NCBI GenBank assembly: GCA_002694745.1
Contig: NZMY01000006.1
Coordinates: 62,001 to 126,000, forward strand
Reading direction: 5' to 3'
Origin: Croceicoccus sp.
Lineage (GTDB): Bacteria; Pseudomonadota; Alphaproteobacteria; Sphingomonadales; Sphingomonadaceae
Length of the DNA stretch: 64,000 bases
Shown: piece after piece, positions 8,465-17,558 of the stretch
Layout of the letters: every line of letters begins with the position of its first letter
Numbering within the stretch: position 1 is the first letter of the stretch
Translations under genes and position numbers: made by a program
The notes under the pieces: model-generated
What the model saw: the letters and a program-made list of their open reading frames with translations, nothing else
What the model was told of the DNA's origin: nothing
The model's database searches: none

Positions 8465-11400
8465 TCAGGCGACCAGCTTCATCTGCGGCACCGCGCGCGC
8501 CTTCAGGGCGACATTGGACACGCCCGCAATCTCGCTGATGCGATCGGTCAGTTCACCGTCCAGCGCGAAATTGCGGCCCAGCAGCACGCGCGCATGCCGC
8601 CCCTCGCCCAGCAGCAGCGTCGCCACCACCTCGCCATTGGCGCGCGGTTCGGCGGGCAGCGCCAGCGCCAGTTCGGGCAGCGCCGCCTCGCTCGCCACGG
8701 TCAGCGTCAATTCCATGCGCGCGCTGCCGGTCACTTCCGACAGGGGACGCGCGCCGCGCACGGTGATGCGGGGCGGCTCTTCCGGATTGGGGCGGTCGAG
8801 CTCGACATTGAGCAGCACGCATTCGCCCGCCGCCGCCCATTTCTGGAACGGCTCGACCAGCGTTTCCTCGAAACAGCTGGCGGAAAAATTGCCGGTCTGA
8901 TCGGAAAATTCTGCCGCCACGAAGTCGTTGCCGCGCTTGGTCTTGCGCTTGTTCACGCTCTCGACCAGCGCAGCCATGACAGCGCTGGATCTACTGGCTC
9001 CCCGCTGGCCCTTCTGCGGTTCAGCGGGCGTTTCGGCGACGCCGCCCTCGATCAGGCTGGCGTGGCTGCGCGCGCCGTTTGCGCTGGTGACCGCGCGCCA
9101 TTGCGAGACGGGATGGGCGGCAAAATAGAAGCCGAAGTTCTCGCGCTCCTTCTCCATCTGCTCCTTGCGCGGCCATGGGTCGCAGTCGGACAGGCGCAAA
9201 TCCGCCTGCGCATGGTCCTCGCCGCCGAACAAGGCGGCCTGCCCGCTCGCCTTTTCGCGCACCGCGGCATCGGTGACGGCCAGCAGCAGTTCGGCATTGG
9301 CGGTGATTTTCGCGCGATTGGGCTCCAGCGCATCCAGCGCACCGGCAGCGGCCAGCGCCTCCAACTGGCGGCGGTTCATCGATCCGGCGGGCAGGCGCTC
9401 GAACAGATCCTTCAGGCTCTCGAACCGGCCCCTTGCCTCGCGCTCCGCGACGATGGCGTCCATCGCCTTTTCGCCGACATTGCGCAGCCCCGCCAGCGCA
9501 TAGCGGACCTGATGGCCCTCCTCGGTCGGCTCGACCGTATATTCCGCCTCGCTATGGTTGATGCACGGACCGGCCAGCGCAATGCCGGCGCGGCGCATGT
9601 CGTCGACGAAGATCGACAATTTCTCCGACTGATGCATGTCGAAGCACATCGCAGCGGCATAGAATTCATGCGGATAGTGCGCCTTCAGCCACGCGGTTTG
9701 ATAGGCAAGCAGCGCATAGGCGGCGGCGTGCGACTTGTTGAAGCCATAGCCCGCGAACTTGTCGATCAAGTCGAACAGCTCGTTCGCCTTCTTCGCGTCG
9801 ATATCCGACACCGCCTTGCAGCCCTCGACGAAGCGGCAGCGCTGCTGGTCCATCTCGGCCTGCACCTTCTTGCCCATCGCGCGGCGCAGAAGGTCGGCAT
9901 CGCCAAGCGAATATCCCGCCAGGATCTGCGCGGCCTGCATCACCTGTTCCTGATAGACGAAGATGCCGTAGGTCTCGGCCAGGATGCCTTCCAGCTTGGG
10001 ATGCGGATATTCGATCTCGGCAAGGCCGTTCTTGCGCTGGCCGAACAGCGGGATGTTGTCCATCGGGCCGGGACGATAGAGCGAGACGAGGGCGATGATA
10101 TCCTCGAACTTGGTCGGCTTCACGGCGGACAGCGTGCGGCGCATGCCTTCCGATTCCAGCTGGAACACGCCGACCGTATCGCCCCGCTTGAGCAGGTCGA
10201 ACACGCCCTTGTCGTCCCACGCCAACCCGTCGAGATCGACCGAAATCCCGCGCCGCCCCAGAAGATCGACCGCCTTGCGCAGCACCGACAGAGTTTTCAG
10301 GCCGAGGAAGTCGAACTTCACCAGCCCGCTCGTCTCGACATGCTTCATGTCGAACTGCGTCACCGGCATGTCCGACCGCGGATCGCGGTAAAGCGGAACC
10401 AGCTGCGACAAGGGCCGGTCGCCGATCACCACGCCCGCCGCGTGGGTCGAGGAATTGCGCGGCAGGCCCTCCAGCTGCATGGCCAGATCCACCAGCCGCT
10501 TCACATCGCCGTCGCGCTTGTATTCGCCGTGGAAATCCGCCGCCCCGTCCATCGTGCGCTTCAGCGTCCACGGGTCGGTGGGATGGTTGGGCACCATCTT
10601 GGTCAGCCGGTCGACCTGCCCGTAAGGCATCTGCAGGATGCGCCCGCAGTCGCGCAGCACCGCGCGGGCCTTCAGCTTGCCGAAAGTGATGATCTGCGCG
10701 ACGTGGTCGTGGCCGTATTTCGCCTGCACATAGCGGATCACCTCGCCGCGCCGGGTTTCGCAGAAGTCGATGTCGAAGTCGGGCATCGACACGCGTTCGG
10801 GATTGAGGAAGCGTTCGAACAGCAGCCCCAGCCGCAACGGATCGAGGTCGGTGATGGTCAGCGCCCACGCGACCGCGCTGCCCGCGCCCGAACCGCGCCC
10901 CGGCCCGACCGGAATGCCATTGTCCTTGGCCCATTTGATGAAGTCGGCAACGATCAGGAAATAGCCGGGAAAGCCCATCTGGGTGATGATCCCGATCTCG
11001 AACTCCAGACGTTCCTCATATTCGCGGCGCTGCTCGTCGGTGAGGTCGTCGTACGCCTCCAGCCGCTTCGCCAGACCGGCGCGCGCATCCTCGGCCAGCT
11101 CCTTGGCCTCGCCCTCGAAATCACCGGCAAGGCTGGGCAGGATCGGCTTGCGATAGGGCGGCGCGACCGCGCAGCGCTGCGCGATCACCAGCGAATTCGT
11201 CAGGCCTTCGGGCAGGTCGGCGAACAGCTCCGCCATGTGCTCGGACGGCTTGACCCACGCGTCGCGGGGCGCGCGGGGGCGGTCCTCGGTATCGATATGG
11301 GTGCTGTTGGCGATGCACAGCATGGCGTCATGCGCGGCATGGAAGCCAGCCTCGTCGAACAGGGCGGGATTGGTCGCCACCAGCGGCAGGTCGCGCGCAT

Positions 11401-11998
11401 AGGCAAGATCGATCAGCGCCTCTTCGCTCTCGCGCTCGTTCGTGGCGCCGCTGCGCGCGATCTCGACATAGAGGCGGCCCGGAAAATGCGGGACCAGCGC
11501 ATCGGCATAGCGGTTCGCGGCGCTGTTCTGTCCATGCGCGAACAATCGGGCCAGCGCGCCCTCGCCCGCGCCGGTCAGGCAGATCAGCCCCTCGGTACGG
11601 CCAGCGAGGTCGGCCAAGGTGACATGCGGTTCCAGATGCAGCGGGCGTTCCAGATGCGCATTGGACACCAGATGGCACAAATTGTCATAGCCCTGCTCGT
11701 CCTGCGCATAGAGTGCGAGCCAGTCGACCGCCGGATCGCCGTTCTGGTTTTCCGAATCCGGCCGCGCCACGCCCAGCAGCGTGCCGATGATCGGCTGGAC
11801 GCCCACATCCTTGCATGCGCCCGCGAACGCGATCGAACCGTAAAGCCCGTTGCGGTCGCAGATCGCGATGGCGGGAAAGCCGCGATCCTTGGCCAGCTTG
11901 GCCAGCTTCTTGGGGTCGATCGCGCCCTCCAGCATCGAATAGCTGGAAAGGACGCGCAGCGGAATGTAGCGGGCAAGAGTCGGACGCGAAGAGGCCAT
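8465..11998 (-). CDS. dnaE: DNA polymerase III alpha subunit
   Basis: The 1177-aa protein is the replicative polymerase. The N-terminal PHP domain begins at LRVLSSYSMLEGAI with CDRNGLYGSIAF. The palm carries GPGRGSGAGS and the catalytic aspartates in MPDFDIDFCE, followed by FNKSHAAAYALLAYQTAW and GLRNVGEKA. A tandem HhH region and an OB-fold near the C-terminus (ITVRGARPL) complete the usual DnaE1 order. Length matches DnaE1 of alphaproteobacteria. The opposite strand holds a spurious open frame of similar length, a codon-bias effect. Confidence 0.97.
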   Translation of the reverse strand: MASSRPTLARYIPLRVLSSYSMLEGAIDPKKLAKLAKDRGFPAIAICDRNGLYGSIAFAGACKDVGVQPIIGTLLGVARPDSENQNGDPAVDWLALYAQDEQGYDNLCHLVSNAHLERPLHLEPHVTLADLAGRTEGLICLTGAGEGALARLFAHGQNSAANRYADALVPHFPGRLYVEIARSGATNERESEEALIDLAYARDLPLVATNPALFDEAGFHAAHDAMLCIANSTHIDTEDRPRAPRDAWVKPSEHMAELFADLPEGLTNSLVIAQRCAVAPPYRKPILPSLAGDFEGEAKELAEDARAGLAKRLEAYDDLTDEQRREYEERLEFEIGIITQMGFPGYFLIVADFIKWAKDNGIPVGPGRGSGAGSAVAWALTITDLDPLRLGLLFERFLNPERVSMPDFDIDFCETRRGEVIRYVQAKYGHDHVAQIITFGKLKARAVLRDCGRILQMPYGQVDRLTKMVPNHPTDPWTLKRTMDGAADFHGEYKRDGDVKRLVDLAMQLEGLPRNSSTHAAGVVIGDRPLSQLVPLYRDPRSDMPVTQFDMKHVETSGLVKFDFLGLKTLSVLRKAVDLLGRRGISVDLDGLAWDDKGVFDLLKRGDTVGVFQLESEGMRRTLSAVKPTKFEDIIALVSLYRPGPMDNIPLFGQRKNGLAEIEYPHPKLEGILAETYGIFVYQEQVMQAAQILAGYSLGDADLLRRAMGKKVQAEMDQQRCRFVEGCKAVSDIDAKKANELFDLIDKFAGYGFNKSHAAAYALLAYQTAWLKAHYPHEFYAAAMCFDMHQSEKLSIFVDDMRRAGIALAGPCINHSEAEYTVEPTEEGHQVRYALAGLRNVGEKAMDAIVAEREARGRFESLKDLFERLPAGSMNRRQLEALAAAGALDALEPNRAKITANAELLLAVTDAAVREKASGQAALFGGEDHAQADLRLSDCDPWPRKEQMEKERENFGFYFAAHPVSQWRAVTSANGARSHASLIEGGVAETPAEPQKGQRGASRSSAVMAALVESVNKRKTKRGNDFVAAEFSDQTGNFSASCFEETLVEPFQKWAAAGECVLLNVELDRPNPEEPPRITVRGARPLSEVTGSARMELTLTVASEAALPELALALPAEPRANGEVVATLLLGEGRHARVLLGRNFALDGELTDRISEIAGVSNVALKARAVPQMKLVA

Positions 11999-12089
11999 GC
12001 GCCAGTTATGGCGATGGCCTGCGCCGGGGCCAAGGGCCGCGGCTCGCTGGATGGTGGATAGGACCGGGAAAAACCGGCCCCGGGGACAA

Positions 12090-12377
12090 TCAGCCCTTCG
12101 GCATGTCCTCGCGCCGCGACAGGGTCATGATCTCGCCCAGTTCGAACATCCGGTCGCCGGCTTTCTGGATGACGAGATCCTTGCGCTCTTCCTCAGGCAT
12201 CGAGGCGACGAAGCGGATCATTTCGGCGAAGGTGCCGTCGCGAATCACCTGAAAGCCGCGGAACATGTCGCTCTTGTTCCCTTCCGGGCGGCGATGGATC
12301 GAGGCGTGGTCGTTCCAGTCGATACCATTGGGCACGTCGGACTCTCCGTGGAAAGTGGTGGGGCGGGTCATACTCAT
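12090..12377 (-). CDS. Small conserved-type hypothetical protein
   Basis: This 95-aa soluble, charged protein starts MSMTRPTTFHGESD and ends SRREDMPKG. It has no signal peptide or membrane segment. A helical stretch FAEMIRFVASMPEEERKDL is followed by AGDRMFELGEIM. I do not recognise a family. It lies between lolD and dnaE on the same strand, 92 bases before dnaE and 143 after lolD. The codon pattern looks like the neighbouring real genes and no other frame is credible here. Confidence 0.65.
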   Translation of the reverse strand: MSMTRPTTFHGESDVPNGIDWNDHASIHRRPEGNKSDMFRGFQVIRDGTFAEMIRFVASMPEEERKDLVIQKAGDRMFELGEIMTLSRREDMPKG

Positions 12378-12520
12378 CGTCTCTCTCGCAAGGCTGTCCC
12401 GTCGGCCCCGGGTCCAGAGCGGGGGCCAAAGGGCGGTTCAGCCAATAAACGCCATAATGGCCCTGATCGTTCCGCGCAGCGGGGCGTTGGGCCGGGGGAT
12501 CGGGCAGCGGATTGGGCGCG

Positions 12521-13219
12521 TCAGGCAAGCACGCCTTCGTGCAGCCTGACGACGCGGTCCATCTTGGCGGCCAGCCGCTCGTTATGCGTGGCGACCAGCG
12601 CCGAACTGCCCTGCCCGCGCACCAGCCGCAGGAATTCCTCCAGCACGCGGTCGCTCGTCGCCTCGTCCAGATTGCCGGTGGGTTCGTCCGCCAGCACCAG
12701 TTGCGGCTTGTTCGCCAGCGCGCGGGCCACGGCCACGCGCTGCTGCTCGCCGCCCGAAAGCTGGCTGGGCCGGTGATCCAGCCGCTCGCCAAGGCCCAGC
12801 GCGGTCAGCAGCTCCTCGGCCCGCGCGCGTGCCTCGGGGCGTGGAACCCCGGCGACAAGCTGCGGCAGCACTACGTTCTCGCGCGCGTCGAAATCGGGCA
12901 GCAGGTGATGGAACTGATAGACGAACCCAAGATGCTCGCGCCTTAAAGCCGTGCGCGCATCGCCGTTCGACTTTTCGGCGGAGCGCCCGCAGATCGTGAT
13001 CTCGCCGCCAAAGCCGCCTTCCAGCAGGCCGACCGCCTGCAGCATGGTCGACTTGCCCGAACCCGACGGGCCCAGCAGCGCCACGATCTCGCCCGGCATG
13101 ATTTCCATGTCCACGCCGCGCAGCACGTCGATGGTGACGCCGCCCTGCGTGAAGCTGCGGGTCAGGTTCGACAGGACGACGACAGGTGCACCGGGGGATT
13201 GTGTCACGGGATCACTCAT
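12521..13219 (-). CDS. lolD: Lipoprotein-releasing ABC transporter ATP-binding subunit LolD
   Basis: The 232-aa ATPase has Walker [10 protein letters not shown], signature [15 protein letters not shown] and Walker [13 protein letters not shown], plus the LolD-typical [13 protein letters not shown]. With the LolC/E permease it powers extraction of outer-membrane lipoproteins from the inner membrane. It overlaps the end of the permease gene by 8 bases and is translated after it, giving a lolC-lolD operon. As in other alphaproteobacteria, a single LolC/E-type permease gene accompanies it here. Confidence 0.95.
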   Translation of the reverse strand: MSDPVTQSPGAPVVVLSNLTRSFTQGGVTIDVLRGVDMEIMPGEIVALLGPSGSGKSTMLQAVGLLEGGFGGEITICGRSAEKSNGDARTALRREHLGFVYQFHHLLPDFDARENVVLPQLVAGVPRPEARARAEELLTALGLGERLDHRPSQLSGGEQQRVAVARALANKPQLVLADEPTGNLDEATSDRVLEEFLRLVRGQGSSALVATHNERLAAKMDRVVRLHEGVLA

Positions 13220-14453
13220 AGCGAAGCACCTGCACCGGATCGGTGCTGGCCGCCTTGAAGGCAGGGTAAAGCGTGGCGAGGAACGACAGCACCAGCGCCA
13301 TGATGACGATGGTCGTGACCTCTGCCGGATCGGTCCGCGCGGGCAATGTCGTCAGAAAGCGGATCGAGGGATCCCACAGTTCCTGCCCCGTCATCGTCTC
13401 GACCCCGCGCACGACCGCCTGCCGGAACGCCAGCGCGATGAAGCCCAGCGCCAGCCCCGCGCCGGTACCCAGCGCGCCGATCAGGAAGCCCGCGGTCACG
13501 AATATCTTGAGGATCGAGCGGCGCGTCGCGCCCATCGTGCGCATGATCGCGATATCGCGCGTCTTGGCGCGCACCAGCATGATCAGGCTGGACAGGATGT
13601 TGAACACCGCCACCAGCACGATGATCGACAGCACCACGAACATGGCGACGCGCTCCACCGCCAGCGCCTCGAACAGCGAGGAGTTGATGGTCTTCCAGTC
13701 CGACACCACGGCCTGTCCCTGCAGTTTCCCGCGAATGGGGGCCAAGGTCTCGCCCACCGTGTCGGGATCCTCGGTCGTGATCTCGATCATGCCGATCTGG
13801 TCGCCGGCCAGCAGCAGGGTCTGCGCATCCTCGATCGGCATGACGACGAAAGCCTGGTCGTAATCGTAGATCCCGATCTCGAAAATGGCGGCGATCTCGT
13901 ACCCGATCTCGCGCGGGACGGTGCCAAAGGGCGTGCTGCGGCCCTGTGGATTGATGATCGTGATCGTGTCGCCAATGCGCGCGCCAAGGTTCTGCGCCAG
14001 CCGCGATCCGATCGCCACGGTCTGCGCGCCGGGCTGCAGCGCGTTCAGATTGCCCAGCACGTTCTTGTCGGCCAGCCGCTGTATATCCTCGGGCTGATTG
14101 CCGCGCACCAGCACCGCCTCGACCCGCCCGTTGAAGGTGGCCAGCAGCGGCTGTTCGATCAGCGGCGAGGCACGGGCGACGCCGGGTGTCTCGCGCACTT
14201 CCTTCAGCACGTCCTGCCATTGCGGCAGCCGCCCGCCATAGCCCTGCACGATGGCATGGCCGTTCAGGCCGACGATCTTGTCCATCAGCTCTGCGCGAAA
14301 ACCGTTCATCACGCTCATCACGATGACCAGCGCGGCGACGCCCAGCATCACGGCCACAAGGCTGATGCCCGCGACCATGGCGATGAACGCCTCGCCGCGG
14401 CCCGGCAGCATGTAGCGCTTGGCAATCGTCCATTCGAAGGGGGAAAGTATCAA
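13212..14453 (-). CDS. lolC: Lipoprotein-releasing ABC transporter permease (LolC/LolE)
   Basis: The 413-aa permease starts with a TTG at 14453 ([21 protein letters not shown]), matching the family N-terminus and preceded by a GGAG site about 10 bases upstream. The frame stays open further upstream only because it runs into the 16-bp tandem repeat, so the longer versions are rejected. TM1 follows ([22 protein letters not shown]), then a large periplasmic domain and three C-terminal TM helices in the FtsX/MacB fold ([20 protein letters not shown]). It recognises mature lipoproteins for transfer to LolA. Confidence 0.92.
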   Translation of the reverse strand: MILSPFEWTIAKRYMLPGRGEAFIAMVAGISLVAVMLGVAALVIVMSVMNGFRAELMDKIVGLNGHAIVQGYGGRLPQWQDVLKEVRETPGVARASPLIEQPLLATFNGRVEAVLVRGNQPEDIQRLADKNVLGNLNALQPGAQTVAIGSRLAQNLGARIGDTITIINPQGRSTPFGTVPREIGYEIAAIFEIGIYDYDQAFVVMPIEDAQTLLLAGDQIGMIEITTEDPDTVGETLAPIRGKLQGQAVVSDWKTINSSLFEALAVERVAMFVVLSIIVLVAVFNILSSLIMLVRAKTRDIAIMRTMGATRRSILKIFVTAGFLIGALGTGAGLALGFIALAFRQAVVRGVETMTGQELWDPSIRFLTTLPARTDPAEVTTIVIMALVLSFLATLYPAFKAASTDPVQVLRYE

Positions 14454-14544
14454 GAAGGCGGCTCCGGATGGAGTGAACGGGCGGATCGGAAAAAGCGCCC
14501 ATGAACGGGCCGGGATGAGAGGAAGCTGAACTAGGATGCGCGTG

Positions 14545-14624
14545 CCCCTGTGGCAATAGGCCCCTGTGGCAATAGGCCCCTGTGGCAATAGGCCCCTGTG
14601 GCAATAGGCTCCTGTGCCAATAAA
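14545..14624. repeat. 16-bp tandem repeat, four perfect copies plus one degenerate
   Basis: The unit CCCCTGTGGCAATAGG is repeated exactly at 14545, 14561, 14577 and 14593. A fifth unit at 14609-14624 (CTCCTGTGCCAATAAA) has four changes. It lies in the divergent intergenic region between lolC and purF. Because 16 is not a multiple of 3, changes in copy number shift any frame read through it, which supports the non-coding call. Confidence 0.95.
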
Positions 14625-14783
14625 GGGCGTCCGATTGCGGCAAGCCTGGCTTCACCCGCCGGAACAAAGACTCAGGTTGTAATCGAAACGAAACATCTCC
14701 AAATGGCGCGCATGACGACGGCGCCCACATCTGTTAGGGCAGCCGGGTTCGGGCCACAGGCTATACAGCGGAACATTCAAGGC

Positions 14784-16289
14784 ATGACGTCCACGGACTT
14801 CGTCCACCATCCCTTTCATGACGAGGATGGGGATTCCCTGCGCGAGGAATGCGGCGTCTTCGGCGTCGTCGGCGCGCGCGATGCGGCCGCCGTCACGGCG
14901 CTGGGCCTGCATGCCTTGCAGCATCGCGGACAGGAAGCAGCGGGCATCGTGTCCTATGACGGACAGGAATTCCACGTGCTGCGCGGCAATGGCCACGTGG
15001 CCGAGAATTTCGGGACGGGCGAGGCGATGGCCGAACTGCCCGGCACCATGTCGTGCGGTCACGTGCGCTACTCCACCACCGGCGGCACCGGGCTGCGCAA
15101 CGTGCAGCCGCTTTATGCCGAGCTTGCCTCGGGCGGGTTCGCGATCGCGCATAACGGCAATATCTCGAACGCGATGCACCTGCGAAGTGATCTCGTGCGG
15201 CGCGGCGCGATCTTTCAGGGCACCGCCGATACCGAGGTGATCATCCCCCTCGTCGCGACCAGCCGCTATCCCACGCTGCTCGACAAGTTCGTCGATGCGC
15301 TGCGCATGCTGGAGGGCGCCTATTCGCTGATCTGTTCGACCCCTGCGGGCATGATCGCCTGCCGCGATCCGCTGGGCATCCGCCCGCTGGTCATGGGGCA
15401 TATCCCCGAAAAGGACGGAAAGGGCGCGGTGGTGTTCGCGTCCGAGACCGTGGCGCTCGACATCGTGGGCGCGGTGTTCGACCGCGAGGTCGAGGCGGGC
15501 GAGCTGATCGAGGTCGACCTCGACGGCAAGACCACCAGCCACCGGCCCTTCACCAAGACCGCCTCGCGCCCCTGCATTTTCGAGCATGTGTATTTCTCGC
15601 GCCCCGATTCGATCTCGGCGGGGCAATCGGTCTATTCGGTGCGCAAGGCGATCGGGCAGCAGCTGGCCATCGAATCGCCCGCCGATGTGGATCTCGTCAT
15701 CCCGGTGCCCGATTCGGGCGTGCCCGCCGCCATCGGCTATGCGCAGGAATCGGGCGTGCCGTTCGAGCTGGGCATCATCCGCTCGCATTATGTGGGCCGC
15801 ACCTTCATCCAGCCGTCGGACGGCGCGCGCACCAACAGCGTCAGTCGCAAGCATAATGCGAATCGCGCGCTGGTCGCGGGCAAGCGCATCGTGCTGATCG
15901 ACGATTCGATCGTGCGCGGCACCACCAGCCTCAAGATCGTGCAGATGATGCGCGATGCCGGCGCGACCGAGGTGCATATGCGCATCGCCAGCCCGCCCAC
16001 GATGCACAGCTGCTTCTACGGCGTCGACACGCCGGAGCGGAACAAGCTGCTTGCCGCGCGCATGGACATGGACGCGATGCGCGAATTCATCCAGGCCGAC
16101 AGCCTTGCCTTCGTGTCGATCGACGGTCTCTACCGCGCGGTGGGAGAGGCGGAGCGCAAGCCCAAGTGCCCGCAATATTGCGACGCCTGCTTTACCGGCG
16201 ACTATCCGACGCGGCTGACCGATCTGGCGGAAAAGACCCATGCGGGGCAGCTGAACCTTGCCCCCGGCAAGCCGGAAAAGGTTGCCTGA
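14784..16289 (+). CDS. purF: Amidophosphoribosyltransferase
   Basis: The 501-aa enzyme catalyses the first step of purine synthesis, PRPP plus glutamine to 5-phosphoribosylamine. The start ATG 14784 gives a 22-residue propeptide before Cys23 of REECGVFGVVG, the N-terminal nucleophile exposed by processing. The glutaminase domain shows LGLHALQHRGQEAAG and RYSTTGG; the PRTase domain shows the PRPP loop VLIDDSIVRGTTS. C-terminal Cys residues (PQYCDACFTGDYP) may hold a 4Fe-4S cluster as in other type-1 PurF. The SDR gene begins 4 bases after the stop, suggesting an operon. Confidence 0.96.
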   Translation: MTSTDFVHHPFHDEDGDSLREECGVFGVVGARDAAAVTALGLHALQHRGQEAAGIVSYDGQEFHVLRGNGHVAENFGTGEAMAELPGTMSCGHVRYSTTGGTGLRNVQPLYAELASGGFAIAHNGNISNAMHLRSDLVRRGAIFQGTADTEVIIPLVATSRYPTLLDKFVDALRMLEGAYSLICSTPAGMIACRDPLGIRPLVMGHIPEKDGKGAVVFASETVALDIVGAVFDREVEAGELIEVDLDGKTTSHRPFTKTASRPCIFEHVYFSRPDSISAGQSVYSVRKAIGQQLAIESPADVDLVIPVPDSGVPAAIGYAQESGVPFELGIIRSHYVGRTFIQPSDGARTNSVSRKHNANRALVAGKRIVLIDDSIVRGTTSLKIVQMMRDAGATEVHMRIASPPTMHSCFYGVDTPERNKLLAARMDMDAMREFIQADSLAFVSIDGLYRAVGEAERKPKCPQYCDACFTGDYPTRLTDLAEKTHAGQLNLAPGKPEKVA

Positions 16290-16293
16290 TCCC

Positions 16294-17025
16294 ATGAGCG
16301 AACAGACCGACAATCGCCCGCTTGCGGGTCAGCTTGGACTTGTCACCGGCGCATCGCGCGGCATTGGCGAGGCGACCGCACTGGCGCTGGCAGAGGCGGG
16401 CATGCATGTCGTGCTGACCGCCCGCGACGACCGCGCGCTGGAAGCGGTCGAGGAAAAGATCCACGCGGCGGGCGGCAGCGCGACCATCGCGCCGCTGGAC
16501 CTTGCCGAACCCGATGCGGTGGCGCGGCTGGCCGCGGCGGTCTCGGGCCGCTGGGACAAGCTCGACGCGCTGATCATCAATGCCGCGATCCTGCCCGAGC
16601 TGACGTCGGTCACCGACATCAACGCCAAGCAGTTCTCGCAGGCGCTGACCGTCAACGTGCTGGCGACGCAGACGCTGCTGGCCGCGTTCCACCCGATGCT
16701 CAAGGCGGCGGAAGCGGGCAAGGTGATCGGTCTCACCAGCTCGGTCGGGGCGAACCCACGCGCCTATTGGGGCGCCTATGGCGCGTCCAAGGCCGCGTTC
16801 GACACGCTGCTGTCCTGCTATGCGCAGGAGAATGAGAAAGTGTCGCGAATCGCCACCGCCATCGTCGATCCGGGCGCGACCCGCACCGCGATGCGCGCCC
16901 GCGCATTTCCCGGCGAAGACCCGAACAGCGTAAAGCTGCCCGAAGTCGTGGCGCAAGAAATTCTTTGCTTTTTAAGGGAAGGTTTCGTTAACGGCACAAA
17001 ACTTCGGGTTTCTTCGGCCTCTTAA
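16294..17025 (+). CDS. Short-chain dehydrogenase/reductase
   Basis: The 243-aa classical SDR has the cofactor motif TGASRGIGEA (residues 16-25), the NAA motif (INAAIL) and the catalytic YGASK (Y-x3-K) near residue 165, with a catalytic Ser in LTSSVGA. ATG 16294 fits family length; the longer frame begins inside purF. It resembles the YciK/oxidoreductase type found after purF in sphingomonads. Substrate unknown. The end of the gene overlaps a TTAA-N7-ATAA sequence that may serve the next gene. Confidence 0.88.
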   Translation: MSEQTDNRPLAGQLGLVTGASRGIGEATALALAEAGMHVVLTARDDRALEAVEEKIHAAGGSATIAPLDLAEPDAVARLAAAVSGRWDKLDALIINAAILPELTSVTDINAKQFSQALTVNVLATQTLLAAFHPMLKAAEAGKVIGLTSSVGANPRAYWGAYGASKAAFDTLLSCYAQENEKVSRIATAIVDPGATRTAMRARAFPGEDPNSVKLPEVVAQEILCFLREGFVNGTKLRVSSAS

Positions 17026-17036
17026 CCAAATAATAA
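17022..17036 (+). promoter_or_regulatory. CtrA-like box upstream of the PilZ gene
   Basis: TTAA-CCAAATA-ATAA differs at one position from the CtrA consensus TTAA-N7-TTAA and is followed by C as in many CtrA sites. It starts in the stop codon of the SDR gene, about 95 bases before the PilZ start. This is a weak single-site match in an AT-rich gap. Confidence 0.25.
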
Positions 17037-17129
17037 CCCAATTTTGTGTACCCTGTCTCAATCAGGAACGTTCTGACCTGCATTAGCAGCAACGGACCAA
17101 GGTTTCCTTGTGCCAGAAGGACAGCGGGC

Positions 17130-17501
17130 ATGACCGATTACAGAACAAGGGATCGCTACAACACGACCGACCGCTATTACGCGGCCGCGCAAGAGGATCG
17201 CTCCTCGCCGCGCCTGCGCGTGGCGGTTCCGGCCTCGCTGCGGCCTACGGGCGGGCATGGCTTTTCGACCATCGTGAACGATCTGTCGCTGGGCGGTTTT
17301 TCCGCGCAATGCGTCAATCGCCTCGCGATCGGGTCGCTGTGCTGGCTCAAGCTGCCGGGACTCGAGGCGCTGCAGTGCGAGGTGATCTGGTGGCAGAGCA
17401 ACCTTGTCGGCTGCGCGTTCCAGAACCTGCTCAGCCCGGTGATCTATGACGACATCGTCTCGCGCTACCGCGAAGGGGCCGTGCAGCGCAGCGTAGTGTG
17501 A
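17130..17501 (+). CDS. PilZ-domain protein
   Basis: This 123-aa protein consists of a short polar N-terminus and one PilZ domain. The c-di-GMP-binding features are present in reduced form: SPRLRVAVPASLRP matches the RxxxR motif (only partly) and NDLSLGGFSAQ matches the (D/N)xSxxG motif. ATG 17130 is preceded by AGAAGGA. It likely responds to c-di-GMP, though the first arginine pair is atypical. A convergent terminator separates it from the methyltransferase gene. Confidence 0.82.
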   Translation: MTDYRTRDRYNTTDRYYAAAQEDRSSPRLRVAVPASLRPTGGHGFSTIVNDLSLGGFSAQCVNRLAIGSLCWLKLPGLEALQCEVIWWQSNLVGCAFQNLLSPVIYDDIVSRYREGAVQRSVV

Positions 17502-17513
17502 AAAGGTTTCGTT

Positions 17514-17540
17514 CCGCCGGGTTCATTCCTCGCCCGGCGG
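17514..17540. terminator. Bidirectional hairpin terminator
   Basis: CCGCCGGG at 17514-17521 pairs with CCCGGCGG at 17533-17540 across an 11-base loop. AAAAGG lies to the left and CCTTTT to the right, so it can act in both directions between the convergent PilZ and methyltransferase genes. Confidence 0.7.
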
Positions 17541-17558
17541 GACGATCGCCCCTTTTGA

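Noticed and set aside
8594-12061. 1155-codon open frame on the plus strand over dnaE
   Set aside because: It mirrors dnaE in antisense. High GC at third positions removes stops in this frame; the translation is Arg/Gly/Ala/His-rich without motifs.
14545-14624. CRISPR array candidate
   Set aside because: The 16-bp units are contiguous without spacers, so this is a simple tandem repeat.
14652-16313. 553-codon minus-strand frame over purF
   Set aside because: Antisense shadow of purF, rich in His, Arg and Ala without domain motifs.
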